Shown piece by piece: positions 45,361 to 55,900 of a DNA stretch of 64,000 bases (position 1 is the stretch's first letter; the number at the start of each line of letters is the position of its first letter). The stretch covers positions 248,001 through 312,000 of the forward strand of contig NZ_KK211083.1 of NCBI RefSeq assembly GCF_000620145.1. The letters run 5' to 3'. Below the pieces are notes generated by a model. It saw nothing but the letters and a program-made list of their open reading frames with translations. It ran no database searches and was not told the DNA's origin. The stretch is from Deefgea rivuli DSM 18356 (GTDB lineage Bacteria > Pseudomonadota > Gammaproteobacteria > Burkholderiales > Chitinibacteraceae). The translations under genes were made by a program, and so were the position numbers.

Positions 45361-46184
45361 GATTTGAGTTTCAAATTAACATCAAGACCATTGAGAGATT
45401 CTGCGTGTCCAATAAACAACCAAGCGCCCGGTTTAAGGTGGTGGCAGATGTTTTGTATGACTTGAACTTTGGTCGGAGGATCAAAATAAATCAGTACATT
45501 CCGCAGAAAAATCACGTCAAATAGACCTAAATTGTGTGGTAATTCGAGCAGGTTTTTTTGCGAAAAATGCACCCGATCTCGTAGTTGTTGCTGTACTAAA
45601 AAGTGTCCTTCATAGGCATCGCTACCGCGCAGGCAGTGCTGTTTTAGATAGTGGTCGGGGATTTTTTCGCCCCGTTGCAATGGGTAAAGCCCGCGTTTGG
45701 CATAGCTTAAAACTCGGCTGCTGATATCCGATGCTTCAATATGCCAAGGCATTGTTTTTCGATGCTGATCGAGCAGCATCGCAATCGAATAGGCCTCTTC
45801 GCCTGTTGAACTAGCGGCAGACCAAATCCGCACATCGGCGTGGCGAGCCAGCGCGGGTAAAATCTTTTGGGCTAAAAATGTGAAATGGCCGCTCTCGCGA
45901 AAAAAATAGGTTTCATTGGTGGTGATTAAATCAATCGCCCTTTGTTGCTCGGCTTCTTCGCCAGGGGTTGTGATGAGCTGGTGATAGGCGCGCAAATCGG
46001 GCAGCTCAAGCTCGTTGATTCGCGCGGCGAGTCGCCCAGTGAGTAGCGATTTTTTATTCGCACTCAAATACAGGCCAATCGCTTGCTGAAAAAAACCTTG
46101 AAATAAGGCCATTTCGGCATCGCTCGCCTCTAAAGGGCGAGGCAAGATGCTGGCTGGCTTGTGCTTCATGGCATTCAAGGTCAT
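45327..46184 (-). CDS. cheR: Chemotaxis protein methyltransferase CheR
   Basis: Uses S-adenosylmethionine to methylate receptor glutamates. 285 aa, N-terminal helical CheR_N (about 20-85) and a Rossmann-fold methyltransferase domain with TNETYFFRE, IWSAASSTGEEAYSIAM (SAM-binding) and DVIFLRNVLIYFD. ATG overlaps the stop of cheW by 4 bp. Confidence 0.97.
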   Translation of the reverse strand: MTLNAMKHKPASILPRPLEASDAEMALFQGFFQQAIGLYLSANKKSLLTGRLAARINELELPDLRAYHQLITTPGEEAEQQRAIDLITTNETYFFRESGHFTFLAQKILPALARHADVRIWSAASSTGEEAYSIAMLLDQHRKTMPWHIEASDISSRVLSYAKRGLYPLQRGEKIPDHYLKQHCLRGSDAYEGHFLVQQQLRDRVHFSQKNLLELPHNLGLFDVIFLRNVLIYFDPPTKVQVIQNICHHLKPGAWLFIGHAESLNGLDVNLKLKSCGPSIYQIGT

Positions 46185-46750
46185 GGCGCAAGAGCAACAG
46201 CGTGCTCGGGCGAGCTGCCAGATAGACCAATTAGCGCGGACATTTCATCGACTGCCAAGACGCGTTGAATGTCTAAAGCAATGACAAAGCGCTCGCCCAA
46301 GCTAATCATGCCATCAATAAAATCAGCGCGAATTTGTGCGCCGAAATTCGGTGCAGGTTCAATTTGGCTAGGCTCAATTGTGAGTACTTCATTGACCGCA
46401 TCAACCATGATGCCCAGTGCTAAAACGGTCTCATCTTGGGTGACTTCTAAAATGACGATGCAAGTGCGGCGCGAAATTTCGGTATTGGCGCGGCCAAAGC
46501 GTGCAGCCAAGTCAATGACTGGCACGACCGCACCGCGCAAATTAATAACGCCACGTAAAAAATTGGGCATCAGCGGAATTTCGGTCAGGCCAGAGAATTC
46601 GATAATTTCACGAATATTTTCGATTGGAATGGCAAAAATTTCACCACCCAAAGTGAGGGTTAAAAACTGCCGCCCTTGCGGCAGGTCTTCGGCGCGAATG
46701 GCTGCGCGGGTCGTGCTTTGCGTGAGTAAACTGCCCATCATAAGCCCCAA
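46181..46750 (-). CDS. cheW: Chemotaxis coupling protein CheW
   Basis: Adaptor linking receptors to the kinase CheA. 189 aa, a single CheW SH3-like domain: FLTLTLGGEIFAIPIENIREI, LRGVINLRGAVVPVIDL and GIMVDAVNEVL. An N-terminal extension of about 25 residues precedes it; a second ATG four codons in is an alternative start. Directly abuts the MCP gene upstream and overlaps cheR downstream. Confidence 0.97.
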   Translation of the reverse strand: MGLMMGSLLTQSTTRAAIRAEDLPQGRQFLTLTLGGEIFAIPIENIREIIEFSGLTEIPLMPNFLRGVINLRGAVVPVIDLAARFGRANTEISRRTCIVILEVTQDETVLALGIMVDAVNEVLTIEPSQIEPAPNFGAQIRADFIDGMISLGERFVIALDIQRVLAVDEMSALIGLSGSSPEHAVALAP

Positions 46751-48379
46751 TCAAAAGCGCGAAAAATTAGCTTCATCAACAGCATCGTTGCCTGAGTCGA
46801 GCATTGAAACTCGGCCAGTACGCGTTGCAGCATGGCGTGGTGCTACAGAACGTCTGCTATTGCTATTACTTAAGCGGAAGAAGCGAATCATTTCCTGTAG
46901 CTGGATTGCTTGCGCGCTCATTTCTTCGGATGTGGACGACAGTTGCTCTGATGCCGATGCATTCATTTGCGTGGTATGCGAGAGCTGGCTCACGGCGGAG
47001 TTGATTTGATCCAAACCGCTAGTTTGCTCGCGCGATGCGGCGCTGATTTCTTGCACTAAGTCCGCTGTTTTGCGGATTGCCGGTACCATTTGATCGAGCA
47101 ATATTCCGGCTCGCTCTGCGAGCATCACGCTATTACTCGCGACTTCAGAAATTTCCTGTGCGGCAACTTGGCTGCGCTCAGCCAGCTTGCGTACTTCGGC
47201 CGCCACGACGGCAAAGCCTTTGCCATGTTCGCCAGCGCGAGCGGCTTCAATCGCTGCATTCAGTGCCAATAGATTGGTTTGGTAGGCAATATCATCGACA
47301 ATGCCGATTTTTTTGGCAATTTGACGCATCGCCGCGACAGTTTGTTTGACGGCTTCGCCGCCTTCAACGGCATCAGTGGATGACTTGCTGGCCATGCCAT
47401 CGGTGACGCGAGCATTGTCTGAGTTTTGTGAGACGGTTGAAGCAATTTCTTCCACCGCAGCGCTGGTTTGCTCAACACTAGAAGCTTGCTCAGATGCATT
47501 CTGGCTCAATGATTGCGCTGAGGCTGAAACTTCTTCGGAGGCGGAAGCCAGTGCATTGGCGGTGTCACTTACCTCGCTCATCACGCTGGTGAGTTTGCTG
47601 ACCATTTGCTGCGTGTTAAATAAGAGGCTGTGATTGTCATTTGGGCGTAATTGAATTTGGACGGTGAGGTCGCCTTCTGAAATTTTCTTCAGCGTATCAA
47701 CGACTTCAGCGGGTTCGCCACCGATTTGATTGACGATGAGGCGGGTAATCCAGATACCAATAAAGATGGCTAAAGCAAAGCTTGCCAGCATGGCGATGGT
47801 CATTGTTCTGCTGATGTTTTCTACGATGACGTTACTTTCTTTATCTGCAGCAGACGCGACGTCGTTGTTTATTTTTATCAGGGCATTTACGATTCCGATG
47901 ATTTTCTCATATTCAGGGCGAACTACTTCACGAAGGTGCTGAGTTGCTTCCTCAATTTTTCCGGCCTTGATTAATTCAAAGGTCTGACCAGAAACTTGGC
48001 GATAGGTGATAATCTGTTGATCGTAAGTCGCGATTAAGGTTGATTCTTCTTGGGTGAGTAGTGTGTTTTTATATTTGGTAAACAGCTCGTTATTTTCATT
48101 TTTGGTGACCTCGTATTTGGCGAACTGATCCGCGAGGTTTTTTTCATCATTGAGAATAATTGCAACGTAGAGGCGACGGTAGTTTTCGATGGTGTTGGAT
48201 TTGATTTCGCTCAAATCACGGATGGGCACTAATTGATTGGCGAAGACACTGGAGACCATGTCGCTCAGTTTACCAATCTGGGTGTAGGAGTACGCACCCA
48301 AAGCCAAAGTCAGCGAGGCAACGATGAGGAAGGTGCTAATGAGTTTGGTATTGAGACGTAAGTTATAGAACCATTGCAT
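46751..48379 (-). CDS. Methyl-accepting chemotaxis protein (4HB type)
   Basis: Transmembrane chemoreceptor of 542 aa. TM1 at about 11-33, a four-helix-bundle periplasmic sensor (about 34-188), TM2 at about 190-212, a HAMP domain, and a cytoplasmic methylation/signalling domain with the hairpin tip [20 protein letters not shown] (about residues 370-390). The ligand cannot be told from sequence. Sits between cheA and cheW in the operon. No C-terminal NWETF-like pentapeptide for CheR/CheB tethering was seen. Confidence 0.96.
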   Translation of the reverse strand: MQWFYNLRLNTKLISTFLIVASLTLALGAYSYTQIGKLSDMVSSVFANQLVPIRDLSEIKSNTIENYRRLYVAIILNDEKNLADQFAKYEVTKNENNELFTKYKNTLLTQEESTLIATYDQQIITYRQVSGQTFELIKAGKIEEATQHLREVVRPEYEKIIGIVNALIKINNDVASAADKESNVIVENISRTMTIAMLASFALAIFIGIWITRLIVNQIGGEPAEVVDTLKKISEGDLTVQIQLRPNDNHSLLFNTQQMVSKLTSVMSEVSDTANALASASEEVSASAQSLSQNASEQASSVEQTSAAVEEIASTVSQNSDNARVTDGMASKSSTDAVEGGEAVKQTVAAMRQIAKKIGIVDDIAYQTNLLALNAAIEAARAGEHGKGFAVVAAEVRKLAERSQVAAQEISEVASNSVMLAERAGILLDQMVPAIRKTADLVQEISAASREQTSGLDQINSAVSQLSHTTQMNASASEQLSSTSEEMSAQAIQLQEMIRFFRLSNSNSRRSVAPRHAATRTGRVSMLDSGNDAVDEANFSRF

Positions 48380-48430
48380 GTTAAATCCCTCCTGCGGGTA
48401 TATAAGGTCAAATTAGTTTGAACTTTTGTT

Positions 48431-50608
48431 TTATTCAATGCGGGCGACAGGTTGCGGTTGCGTATGTGGATCTTTGTGTCCTGCCATTTGTACTAGGTGA
48501 GGAACGTCAAGAATCAATGAAACCTGCCCATTACCTAAAATGGTTGAGCCGCCGATGCCTTTCATTTGTTGGAACAAAAGGCCCAGTGGTTTGATGACGG
48601 CTTGGAATTCGCCGAGGAGTTGGTCGACCACCAAACCGGCGCGTTGCGAGCCGTATTGCACGACGACGAGGCTTTCTCTTTGTTGCGCTGCGGCGGGCGG
48701 ATGCCCAAAAAGTGAGCGCAAGCGCACAAAGGGCAGCGGTTCACCACGTAATTTGATGATGTTGTGTTGATAGTCTTGTCCAACTAAGTCGACGCATTCA
48801 ATAACGAGTTCGAGTGGTATCACATACACCGCGCCATTGACCATGACTTGAAAGCCATCAATGATCGCTAATGTCAGTGGTAAGCGAATTTTGATGGTTG
48901 CACCGTGACCTGGGCTGCTGATGACCTCGACTTCGCCGCGTAGCGCTTCGATGTTTTTTCGCACCACATCCATCCCAACGCCTCGACCAGAGAGGTTGGT
49001 TACTTTTTCTGCGGTGGAAAATCCGGCTTCAAAAATCAGTCGATAAATATCGCTGTCAGATAAATTATGGTCGGCTTGAATCAGGCCGCGTTCAAGCGCT
49101 TTGGCTAAAATCCGCTCTTTATTCAGGCCGCGCCCATCGTCAGAGACTTCAATGACAATGCTGCCTGAGTCATGAAAGGCATTTAGTCGCATTACGCCGC
49201 AAGCGGGTTTGCCTGCGGCAATCCGATCTGCTGTCGATTCAAGGCCGTGATCCATTGCATTGCGAACAATGTGCATCAGCGGATCGGATAATTTTTCGAC
49301 CATCGATTTGTCGAGTTCGGTATCGGCACCCGTGATAACGAGATCGATCTCTTTTTCTAAATCCCGCGCCACTTCGCGAACGACGCGTGGGAAGCGCTGA
49401 AAAACTTCACCAATCGGCACCATACGCAATGTGAGCGCCGCATCGCGAATTTGCTCGACCAAAACCGACACCGATTGCGCTGCTTCTTCAAACGCGGTGA
49501 CTGATTTTTGTTTGGCGACCAAATTGGCACCTGCGCCAGCAATGACGAGTTCACCGACTAGATCAATCAGTTGGTCGAGTTTGCCGACTTCGACTTTGAT
49601 AAATTTTTGCTCGTGACTGCGTTTTTCTTCGCTTTGTTTTTGTTTACTCAGCGCCGCAGAAACCACATTCACTGGAACGACTTGCTGATTCACCAGCATT
49701 GTGCCCAAAGGAGGGGGCGGCTCTTGACCTTGCTGCTGATTAAGTAGACGTTCTAGCTCGCTTTCGGTGAGTGCGCCGCCATTGACCAAAATTTCACCTA
49801 AACGGCCAGCGGGCTCGGTGAGTCCCTCGATTAATTGCAGGTATTCGTCAATTTTGCTGTGCGGCGGCAAAATGCGGATTTGGCTTTCTTCGCGAACAAA
49901 TTCAAATACGCCTTCGATGCTATTGCGATCGGCGGTCGATTCAAAATCAATTTCATAACCCAGATAGCTGCTTTCTGCATCGAAATGCTCGGCATCAGGC
50001 AAGGTATCGATCAAGGTATGCAGATGGACGATTCGTCCTAGCGTACACAGATAACGAATAAACGACAGTGGATCTAAGCCTTGGCGTAGCACGTCTTCAT
50101 TAAAGCGCAGCGAAATATGCCAATTGTCATTATCAACACGCTCGCCCTCATCGACTTCTACGCGTGGCGCTTGATCTGCTGCCTTGCTGGTTTCGAGCGC
50201 GGTGGTGACTTCAGCGGGCAAATCCAAATAACTTTTTAGCTCGGTTTCAAGTTGAAGTCGCAGTGCTGGGTTGGGTTCTTCTTGCTCGGTGCTGCGCTCA
50301 ATGGCATCAATCAACGACGCAATATAGTCACCCGATTTGAGGAGTAGCGAGAGCATGGCTTCATCAATGGCGAGCTTGCCATTACGAACGCGATCCAACA
50401 CGCTTTCAACAATGTGCGTGAAGCTCACTACATTATCGAAGGCGAATAATCCGGCTGAACCTTTGATCGTGTGTGCTGCGCGAAAAATAGCGTTAATGCC
50501 ATCGGGGCCGCCGCTACCGGCTTCAATTTGCAGCAGCGCGTCTTCCATCGCGACGAGGAGTTCCCTTGCTTCTTCAACCAGCGCATGGCGGGCAGCATCG
50601 AGATTCAT
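48431..50608 (-). CDS. cheA: Chemotaxis histidine kinase CheA
   Basis: Receptor-controlled kinase that phosphorylates CheY and CheB. 725 aa: P1 Hpt domain with the phosphoacceptor His46 (RAAHTIKGSAG), a middle region (about 165-260) in the place of a P2 regulator-binding domain, a variable stretch with Gln/Pro-rich linker (QGQEPPPPLG, about 300), P3 dimerisation, P4 ATPase (NAMDHGLES, DDGRGL, GRGVGMDVV) and a C-terminal P5 CheW-like domain. Its start overlaps the STAS gene by 4 bp. Confidence 0.97.
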   Translation of the reverse strand: MNLDAARHALVEEARELLVAMEDALLQIEAGSGGPDGINAIFRAAHTIKGSAGLFAFDNVVSFTHIVESVLDRVRNGKLAIDEAMLSLLLKSGDYIASLIDAIERSTEQEEPNPALRLQLETELKSYLDLPAEVTTALETSKAADQAPRVEVDEGERVDNDNWHISLRFNEDVLRQGLDPLSFIRYLCTLGRIVHLHTLIDTLPDAEHFDAESSYLGYEIDFESTADRNSIEGVFEFVREESQIRILPPHSKIDEYLQLIEGLTEPAGRLGEILVNGGALTESELERLLNQQQGQEPPPPLGTMLVNQQVVPVNVVSAALSKQKQSEEKRSHEQKFIKVEVGKLDQLIDLVGELVIAGAGANLVAKQKSVTAFEEAAQSVSVLVEQIRDAALTLRMVPIGEVFQRFPRVVREVARDLEKEIDLVITGADTELDKSMVEKLSDPLMHIVRNAMDHGLESTADRIAAGKPACGVMRLNAFHDSGSIVIEVSDDGRGLNKERILAKALERGLIQADHNLSDSDIYRLIFEAGFSTAEKVTNLSGRGVGMDVVRKNIEALRGEVEVISSPGHGATIKIRLPLTLAIIDGFQVMVNGAVYVIPLELVIECVDLVGQDYQHNIIKLRGEPLPFVRLRSLFGHPPAAAQQRESLVVVQYGSQRAGLVVDQLLGEFQAVIKPLGLLFQQMKGIGGSTILGNGQVSLILDVPHLVQMAGHKDPHTQPQPVARIE

Positions 50609-50922
50609 ACTTTTTCTCCTCTTGGCATCAAGAGTGGATCACCCAGTTGCGCCGCTAAATTGAGTAATTCAATCGCATTGAGCACGCTGGGACTGTGATG
50701 GCTGTATTGCATGATTTTCTGTTGCCGCGTGGCTTCCTGCTTGAGAAACAGCAAAAGTTGAATTCCCGCGCTATCGATTTCGTCGATTGCCGAAAGGTTA
50801 ATTTCTAAGGTATCGATGGCCGTCGATAAAGTACTAAGGAGCGCGGTTTTTTGCTCCGCCGCTTCAAAAATAGTCAGGCTACTGTCCGCGTGAACTACTG
50901 TATGCGCTTGCGAGGTACTCAT
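50605..50922 (-). CDS. STAS-domain protein in the chemotaxis operon
   Basis: 105 aa single STAS domain like anti-sigma-factor antagonists and MlaB: LEINLSAIDEIDSAGIQLLLFLKQEA, with the Ser that is phosphorylated in SpoIIAA-type proteins at the expected place after DEID. It overlaps cheA by 4 bp, so the two are translationally coupled. STAS genes at this place occur in other betaproteobacterial and deltaproteobacterial che clusters, but the role is not established. No anti-sigma kinase is nearby. Confidence 0.85.
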   Translation of the reverse strand: MSTSQAHTVVHADSSLTIFEAAEQKTALLSTLSTAIDTLEINLSAIDEIDSAGIQLLLFLKQEATRQQKIMQYSHHSPSVLNAIELLNLAAQLGDPLLMPRGEKV

Positions 50923-50990
50923 TGCCGCTCCTGTACACTTGAAAATCTGCGCTGTGCTAAATTGTACCTATCTATCAACAATTAATTCAT

Positions 50991-51039
50991 GGGTATATTA
51001 ATGAAGGCTTTTAGGATTAATGACCTAATGGCAATACCT
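50991..51039. repeat. 49-bp hairpin element, copy 12
   Basis: GGGTATATTAATGAAGGCTTTTA ... AATGGCAATACCT, exactly 49 bp. Lies inside the che operon between cheY and the STAS gene, so it is probably transcribed. Confidence 0.75.
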
Positions 51040-51058
51040 ATGTCTAATTGCTGGTTTT

Positions 51059-51427
51059 TTATGCCATGATTAATTTAGAAATTGCATCGAGCAAAGCGGG
51101 CGGCTGAAAAGGTTTGAGTACCCATGCTCGTACACCAGCGGCTTTGCCTTCTTGCTTTTTGCTGTCGTCTCCTTCGGTGGTCAGCATGATAATGGGCGTG
51201 AATTTATAGTTTGGTAGCAATTTGGCGGCTTTCACAAAGCTGATGCCATCCATATTGGGCATATTGACGTCGGAAATAATCAGGTTGTATTTGCGACCGT
51301 CGAGCTTGGTGAGTGCATCTTTGCCATCACATGCTTCGACCACGTCATAACCCGCGCTTTTTAAAGCGATGCCAACGGTTTGGCGCATGCTGAATGAGTC
51401 ATCCACGATAAGAATAGTCTTTGCCAT
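51059..51427 (-). CDS. cheY: Chemotaxis response regulator CheY
   Basis: Stand-alone receiver domain, 122 aa: acidic pair VDD (9-10), phosphoacceptor Asp53 (IISDVNMPN), Thr in LTTEGDD and Lys in VLKPF. Phosphorylated by CheA. Within a che operon it either binds the flagellar motor or acts as a phosphate sink; which role is not decided by sequence. No cheZ phosphatase is in the operon. Confidence 0.95.
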   Translation of the reverse strand: MAKTILIVDDSFSMRQTVGIALKSAGYDVVEACDGKDALTKLDGRKYNLIISDVNMPNMDGISFVKAAKLLPNYKFTPIIMLTTEGDDSKKQEGKAAGVRAWVLKPFQPPALLDAISKLIMA

Positions 51428-51454
51428 ATTGCTGTTCCCTCTAAATTTGCGTGA

Positions 51455-52546
51455 TTAGAAAAAGTCGATGGATGTGGTCGCAGCAGATGCCGCTTTGCCG
51501 CCATGGACTTGGCGTTGCTCATTGGTGGTGTAGGATTTTTGTAATTCATTAAGCCAAAGTTGCCGATCAGGCAAAATTTGCTGGCTGGCTAAGATGCCGG
51601 AGAGTTTGCTCATATCGCGTTCAACGTGATCCATGATCTGGCTAACGCGATCCTGAAATTGCAATTGAATGAGGACGTCTTGTACTTCGTGCTCCACGGC
51701 GCGGCTTTCTGCGGTGAGTTGCTCGACTGTATTACCTAGCTCAATCGCAACTTGGTGGAATTGACTAATGACACCGCCAATCACCGCTTTCGAATCACCT
51801 ATCATTTGCGCTTCGCCTTTTGAGAGCGATTGCGCTGAAGTCAGTGCGCTTTGGATCGTGGTGTTGATGGACTCTACTTTGCTACTAATGTGCTTGCCGG
51901 TTTCACCTGATTGAGTGGAGAGCTTGCGGACTTCATCGGCGACTACGGCAAAACCACGCCCAGCTTCACCAGCGCGTGCCGCTTCAATGGCGGCATTGAG
52001 CGCGAGTAAATTAGTTTGCGTGGCGATTTCGGCAACAGAAGTCGCCATGCGTTTGAGCTCGGCATTAAATTGCCCCAAACCTTCGATTTCATTTAATAGT
52101 GTTTCACGCGCGCTGAGTACTTGTTCAAGTGCCGTCACAATGCCGCCTAGATCGTGCTCAGCATTTTGAATAATCGTAAGAACATGCCCGCCACTACTGC
52201 CCGAGGCGAGTTGAACGGTGGCATTTAGCTGCTTATTAATACCAAAAAAGCGTGCTGCCAAAGTGTCGATGGCGGTTTGGCTTTGCGTGCGAGCCAGCGA
52301 GAGATTTTTGAGCCAGAGCGGGAGTAGTTCAACCATAAAAGGTGAGAGTTCGGCATGCACTGGCGCGGCAATGGTTTCGGCAGGTAAAACCATGGCAGCG
52401 TCCGGTTCTTTGGGGGATGCCCAAATCAGTGCCAGTAAGATCACCATGCCAGCGATTAGGCCATGCCACCACGTGGTTGCCAGTACGGACAGTAGTACAA
52501 GATTGATGATCGCGATGGTGATCGAGCGAATGAGGGGGGCGTTCAC
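51455..52546 (-). CDS. Methyl-accepting chemotaxis protein, membrane hairpin type without periplasmic domain
   Basis: 363 aa. Two closely spaced N-terminal hydrophobic helices (about 7-43) with almost no periplasmic loop, no HAMP domain, a short cytoplasmic linker and a signalling domain with the tip [21 protein letters not shown]. The C terminus is short. Such a receptor can sense only cytoplasmic or membrane cues, for instance energy state, and by position it is the first gene of the che operon. Function as a signal transducer is likely; the stimulus is unknown. Confidence 0.9.
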   Translation of the reverse strand: MNAPLIRSITIAIINLVLLSVLATTWWHGLIAGMVILLALIWASPKEPDAAMVLPAETIAAPVHAELSPFMVELLPLWLKNLSLARTQSQTAIDTLAARFFGINKQLNATVQLASGSSGGHVLTIIQNAEHDLGGIVTALEQVLSARETLLNEIEGLGQFNAELKRMATSVAEIATQTNLLALNAAIEAARAGEAGRGFAVVADEVRKLSTQSGETGKHISSKVESINTTIQSALTSAQSLSKGEAQMIGDSKAVIGGVISQFHQVAIELGNTVEQLTAESRAVEHEVQDVLIQLQFQDRVSQIMDHVERDMSKLSGILASQQILPDRQLWLNELQKSYTTNEQRQVHGGKAASAATTSIDFF

Positions 52547-52952
52547 GATGGCATGCTCTTCTATAGGTGGCTTGGGTGGACTACTGAATCGTTATAGCCT
52601 GAACTTTTCGGCTTTTGTAGGCAATCTGACAGCCTGAAATTTAATTAGTATTTTCTAATGTTGATCTAGCTGACGTAGGAAGTCACTAGTAGGGTGTATG
52701 CCAATTGGGTAAATGAGACACTGTTAGTATGAGTTGGCAATCGGAAGGAGGTTTTGGCGGGAGTTTGTTTCGATATGGAGCAGGGCGGCGCTGCAATGCG
52801 CAAGCAAATCTGCGGCTTTGCTCGCAATGCATTGTGCTACGTGAACCGTCACCTGATATAAATTAAGGTTCTATGCAATTTTGTACGGGTTTTCACGTAA
52901 ATCTGGCAAACTAGCAAAGAATATATTGGGTGAATTGAGCGAGGGATAGACG

Positions 52953-55900
52953 ATGCAAGAAATGCAGGGGATGTACGATCCCGCCAATGAGCACGACGCC
53001 TGTGGCGTGGGCTTTGTGGCGCATATCAAAGGCCAGAAAAGCCATCATATTATCGAGCAAGGCTTGCTCATTCTGAAAAATATCGATCATCGCGGTGCTG
53101 TGGGTGCTGATGCTTTAGCGGGAGATGGTGCGGGTATCTTGATCCAGATCCCAGATTCATTGTTCCGTAAGGCAATACTTGAGCTAGGTATTGTATTGCC
53201 GCCAATGGGTGATTATGGCGTGGCGATGTGTTTCTTGCCGCAAGAGCCAGCCGCCCGCGCTGCCTGTGAAGAAGAAATCGAGCGTGCGGTTCGCGCCGAA
53301 AAACAAGTCGTTTTGGGTTGGCGTGATGTTCCCGTTAACCACGATATGCCGATGTCGCCACTGATTAAAGCCACCGAGCCTGTCATTCGCCAACTCTTTA
53401 TTGGTCGTGGCAACGATGTGCTGGTGACCGACGCGCTTGAGCGCAAGCTCTATATCATCCGCAAACGCGCGTCACACGCGATTCGCGCTTTGAAATTGAA
53501 ATACGGCGGCGAGTATTACATTCCATCTTGCTCGGCACGTACCGTGAACTACAAAGGTTTGCTCTTGGCCGATCAAGTCGGCGAGTATTACCTTGATTTG
53601 CAAGATCCCGCCTGTATCTCGGCGCTAGCCCTTGTTCATCAACGCTTCTCGACCAATACCTTCCCCACTTGGGATTTGGCTCATCCGTTCCGCTATATCG
53701 CGCATAACGGCGAAATCAACACTTTGCGTGGCAATGTGAATTGGATTCGTGCCCGCGAGAAAGCCATCAGCTCGCCGGTGCTGGGTAAAGACATCGACAA
53801 AATCTGGCCGCTGATTTATCCGGGGCAATCGGATTCGGCGTCGTTTGATAACGCGCTTGAACTCTTGGTGATGGGCGGATATTCGCTGTCGCAAGCGATG
53901 ATGATGATGATTCCTGAAGCGTGGGAACGCAACGATGAGATGGACGAAAATCGCCGTGCCTTCTACGAATATCACGCGGCGATGATGGAACCATGGGATG
54001 GCCCTGCCGCAGTCGCGTTTACCGACGGCCGCCAAATCGGCGCGACGCTCGACCGTAACGGCCTGCGCCCAGCGCGTTATTTAGTCACCAACGATGATTT
54101 GGTGGTGATGGCTTCAGAATCAGGCGTATTGCCGATTGCCGATGAACGCATCAATAAAAAATGGCGTTTGCAGCCGGGCAAGATGTTCCTGATCGACTTG
54201 GAACAAGGCCGCATTATCGACGACAAAGAAATCAAAGATAGTCTCGCGAACGCCAAACCGTATCGCGAATGGATTGAGAAAATTCGCGTCAAACTCGATG
54301 ATATTGAATCTGAAAACGATGCGGCTGTGTTGCCGCAAGGTAGTTTGCTCGACGCGCAACAAGCCTTTGGCTACACGCAAGAAGACATCAAGTTCATTTT
54401 GGAGCCAATGGCCAAAAATGGCGAAGAAGCGACTGGCTCGATGGGTAATGACGCTGCGTTGACCGTGCTGTCGCAAAAAAATAAACCGCTGTATCACTAC
54501 TTCAAGCAATTGTTCGCGCAAGTGACCAACCCACCAATCGATCCGATTCGCGAAGAAATGGTGATGTCTTTGGTATCGTTCATCGGCCCGAAACCGAATC
54601 TGCTCGGTACGACCGACATCAATCCGCCGATTCGTTTGGAAGTGACTCAGCCGGTACTGTCGACAGCGCAATTTGAAAAAATTCGCAATATCGGCCAATA
54701 CACAGGCGGCAAATTTTATTCACACGAACTCAATATTTGCTACCCCGTTGCTTGGGGTAAAGAAGGCGTTGAAGCGCGTTTGGCGTCACTCGTTGCAGAA
54801 GCTGAAGACGCCGTGAAATCGGGCGCGAATATTCTGATTGTTTCTGATCGCCAGATGGACGCTGAGTTTGTTGCGATCCCTGCGCTATTGGCAACGTCGG
54901 CGGTGCATCAGCATTTGGTCAAACGCGGCCTTCGTACCAGCACCGGTTTGGTGGTGGAAACCGGTTCGGCGCGTGAAACGCATCATATTGCTTTGCTTGG
55001 CGGTTACGGCGCGGAAGCGGTTTACCCGTACTTGACGCTAGCGACGGTGGCGAGCTTTGCCAACGGCGATTCTGAGCTCGCGGCGAAATATCAGAAAAAC
55101 TTCATCAAAGCCGTTGGTAAAGGCTTGATGAAAGTGATGTCGAAAATGGGCATCTCGACGTATATGTCGTACACCGGCGCGCAGATTTTTGAAGCGATTG
55201 GTTTGCAAAAATCTTTGGTGAAAAAATACTTCACCGGTACGGCGAGCAATATCGAGGGTATCGGCCTGTTTGACGTTGCTGAAGAAGCGGTGCGGCTGCA
55301 TACCGCTGCATTTGGGGCTGATCCTGTATTAGCGAATCAGCTCGATGCGGGTGGTGAATATGCCTTCCGGATTCGCGGTGAAGATCATTTGTGGACGCCA
55401 GATTCGATCGCCAAATTGCAGCACGCCACGCGCAGCAATTCGTTTTCGACGTACAAAGAATACGCCGCGCTGATCAACGATCAAAGCAAACGCCATCTCA
55501 CGCTACGTGGTCTGTTTGAGATTAAACCCGCTGGCGCGCCAGTGCCTTTGGACGAAGTTGAATCGGCAGCCGAAATCGTCAAACGCTTTGCCACAGGGGC
55601 AATGTCGCTTGGTTCGATTTCGACCGAAGCGCATACCGCGCTGGCCATTGCGATGAACCGCATCGGCGGCAAATCCAATACCGGTGAAGGTGGTGAAGAC
55701 GCGGCACGATTTGCAGTTCTAAAAGCGGGTCAAACGCTGTCGGAAGTCATCGGCAAGAGCCGGATTGAGCGTGACTATACATTCAAAGAAGGCGATAGCC
55801 TGCGCTCAGCCATTAAGCAAGTCGCCTCGGGCCGCTTTGGTGTGACGACGGAATACCTTGTGAATGCCGATCAAATCCAGATCAAAATGGCGCAAGGCGC

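Noticed and set aside
52692-52740. A further 49-bp element (GGGTGTATGCC ... TTGGCAATC)
   Set aside because: The right tip lacks ATAC and the length fits only by choice; similarity is too weak to count.
52793-52830. Inverted repeat upstream of the first gltB as an operator
   Set aside because: Short AGCAAA/TTTGCT arms mixed with direct repeats of GCAATGC; could be chance, and no promoter boxes align convincingly with it. The rest of 52547-52952 shows no gene.
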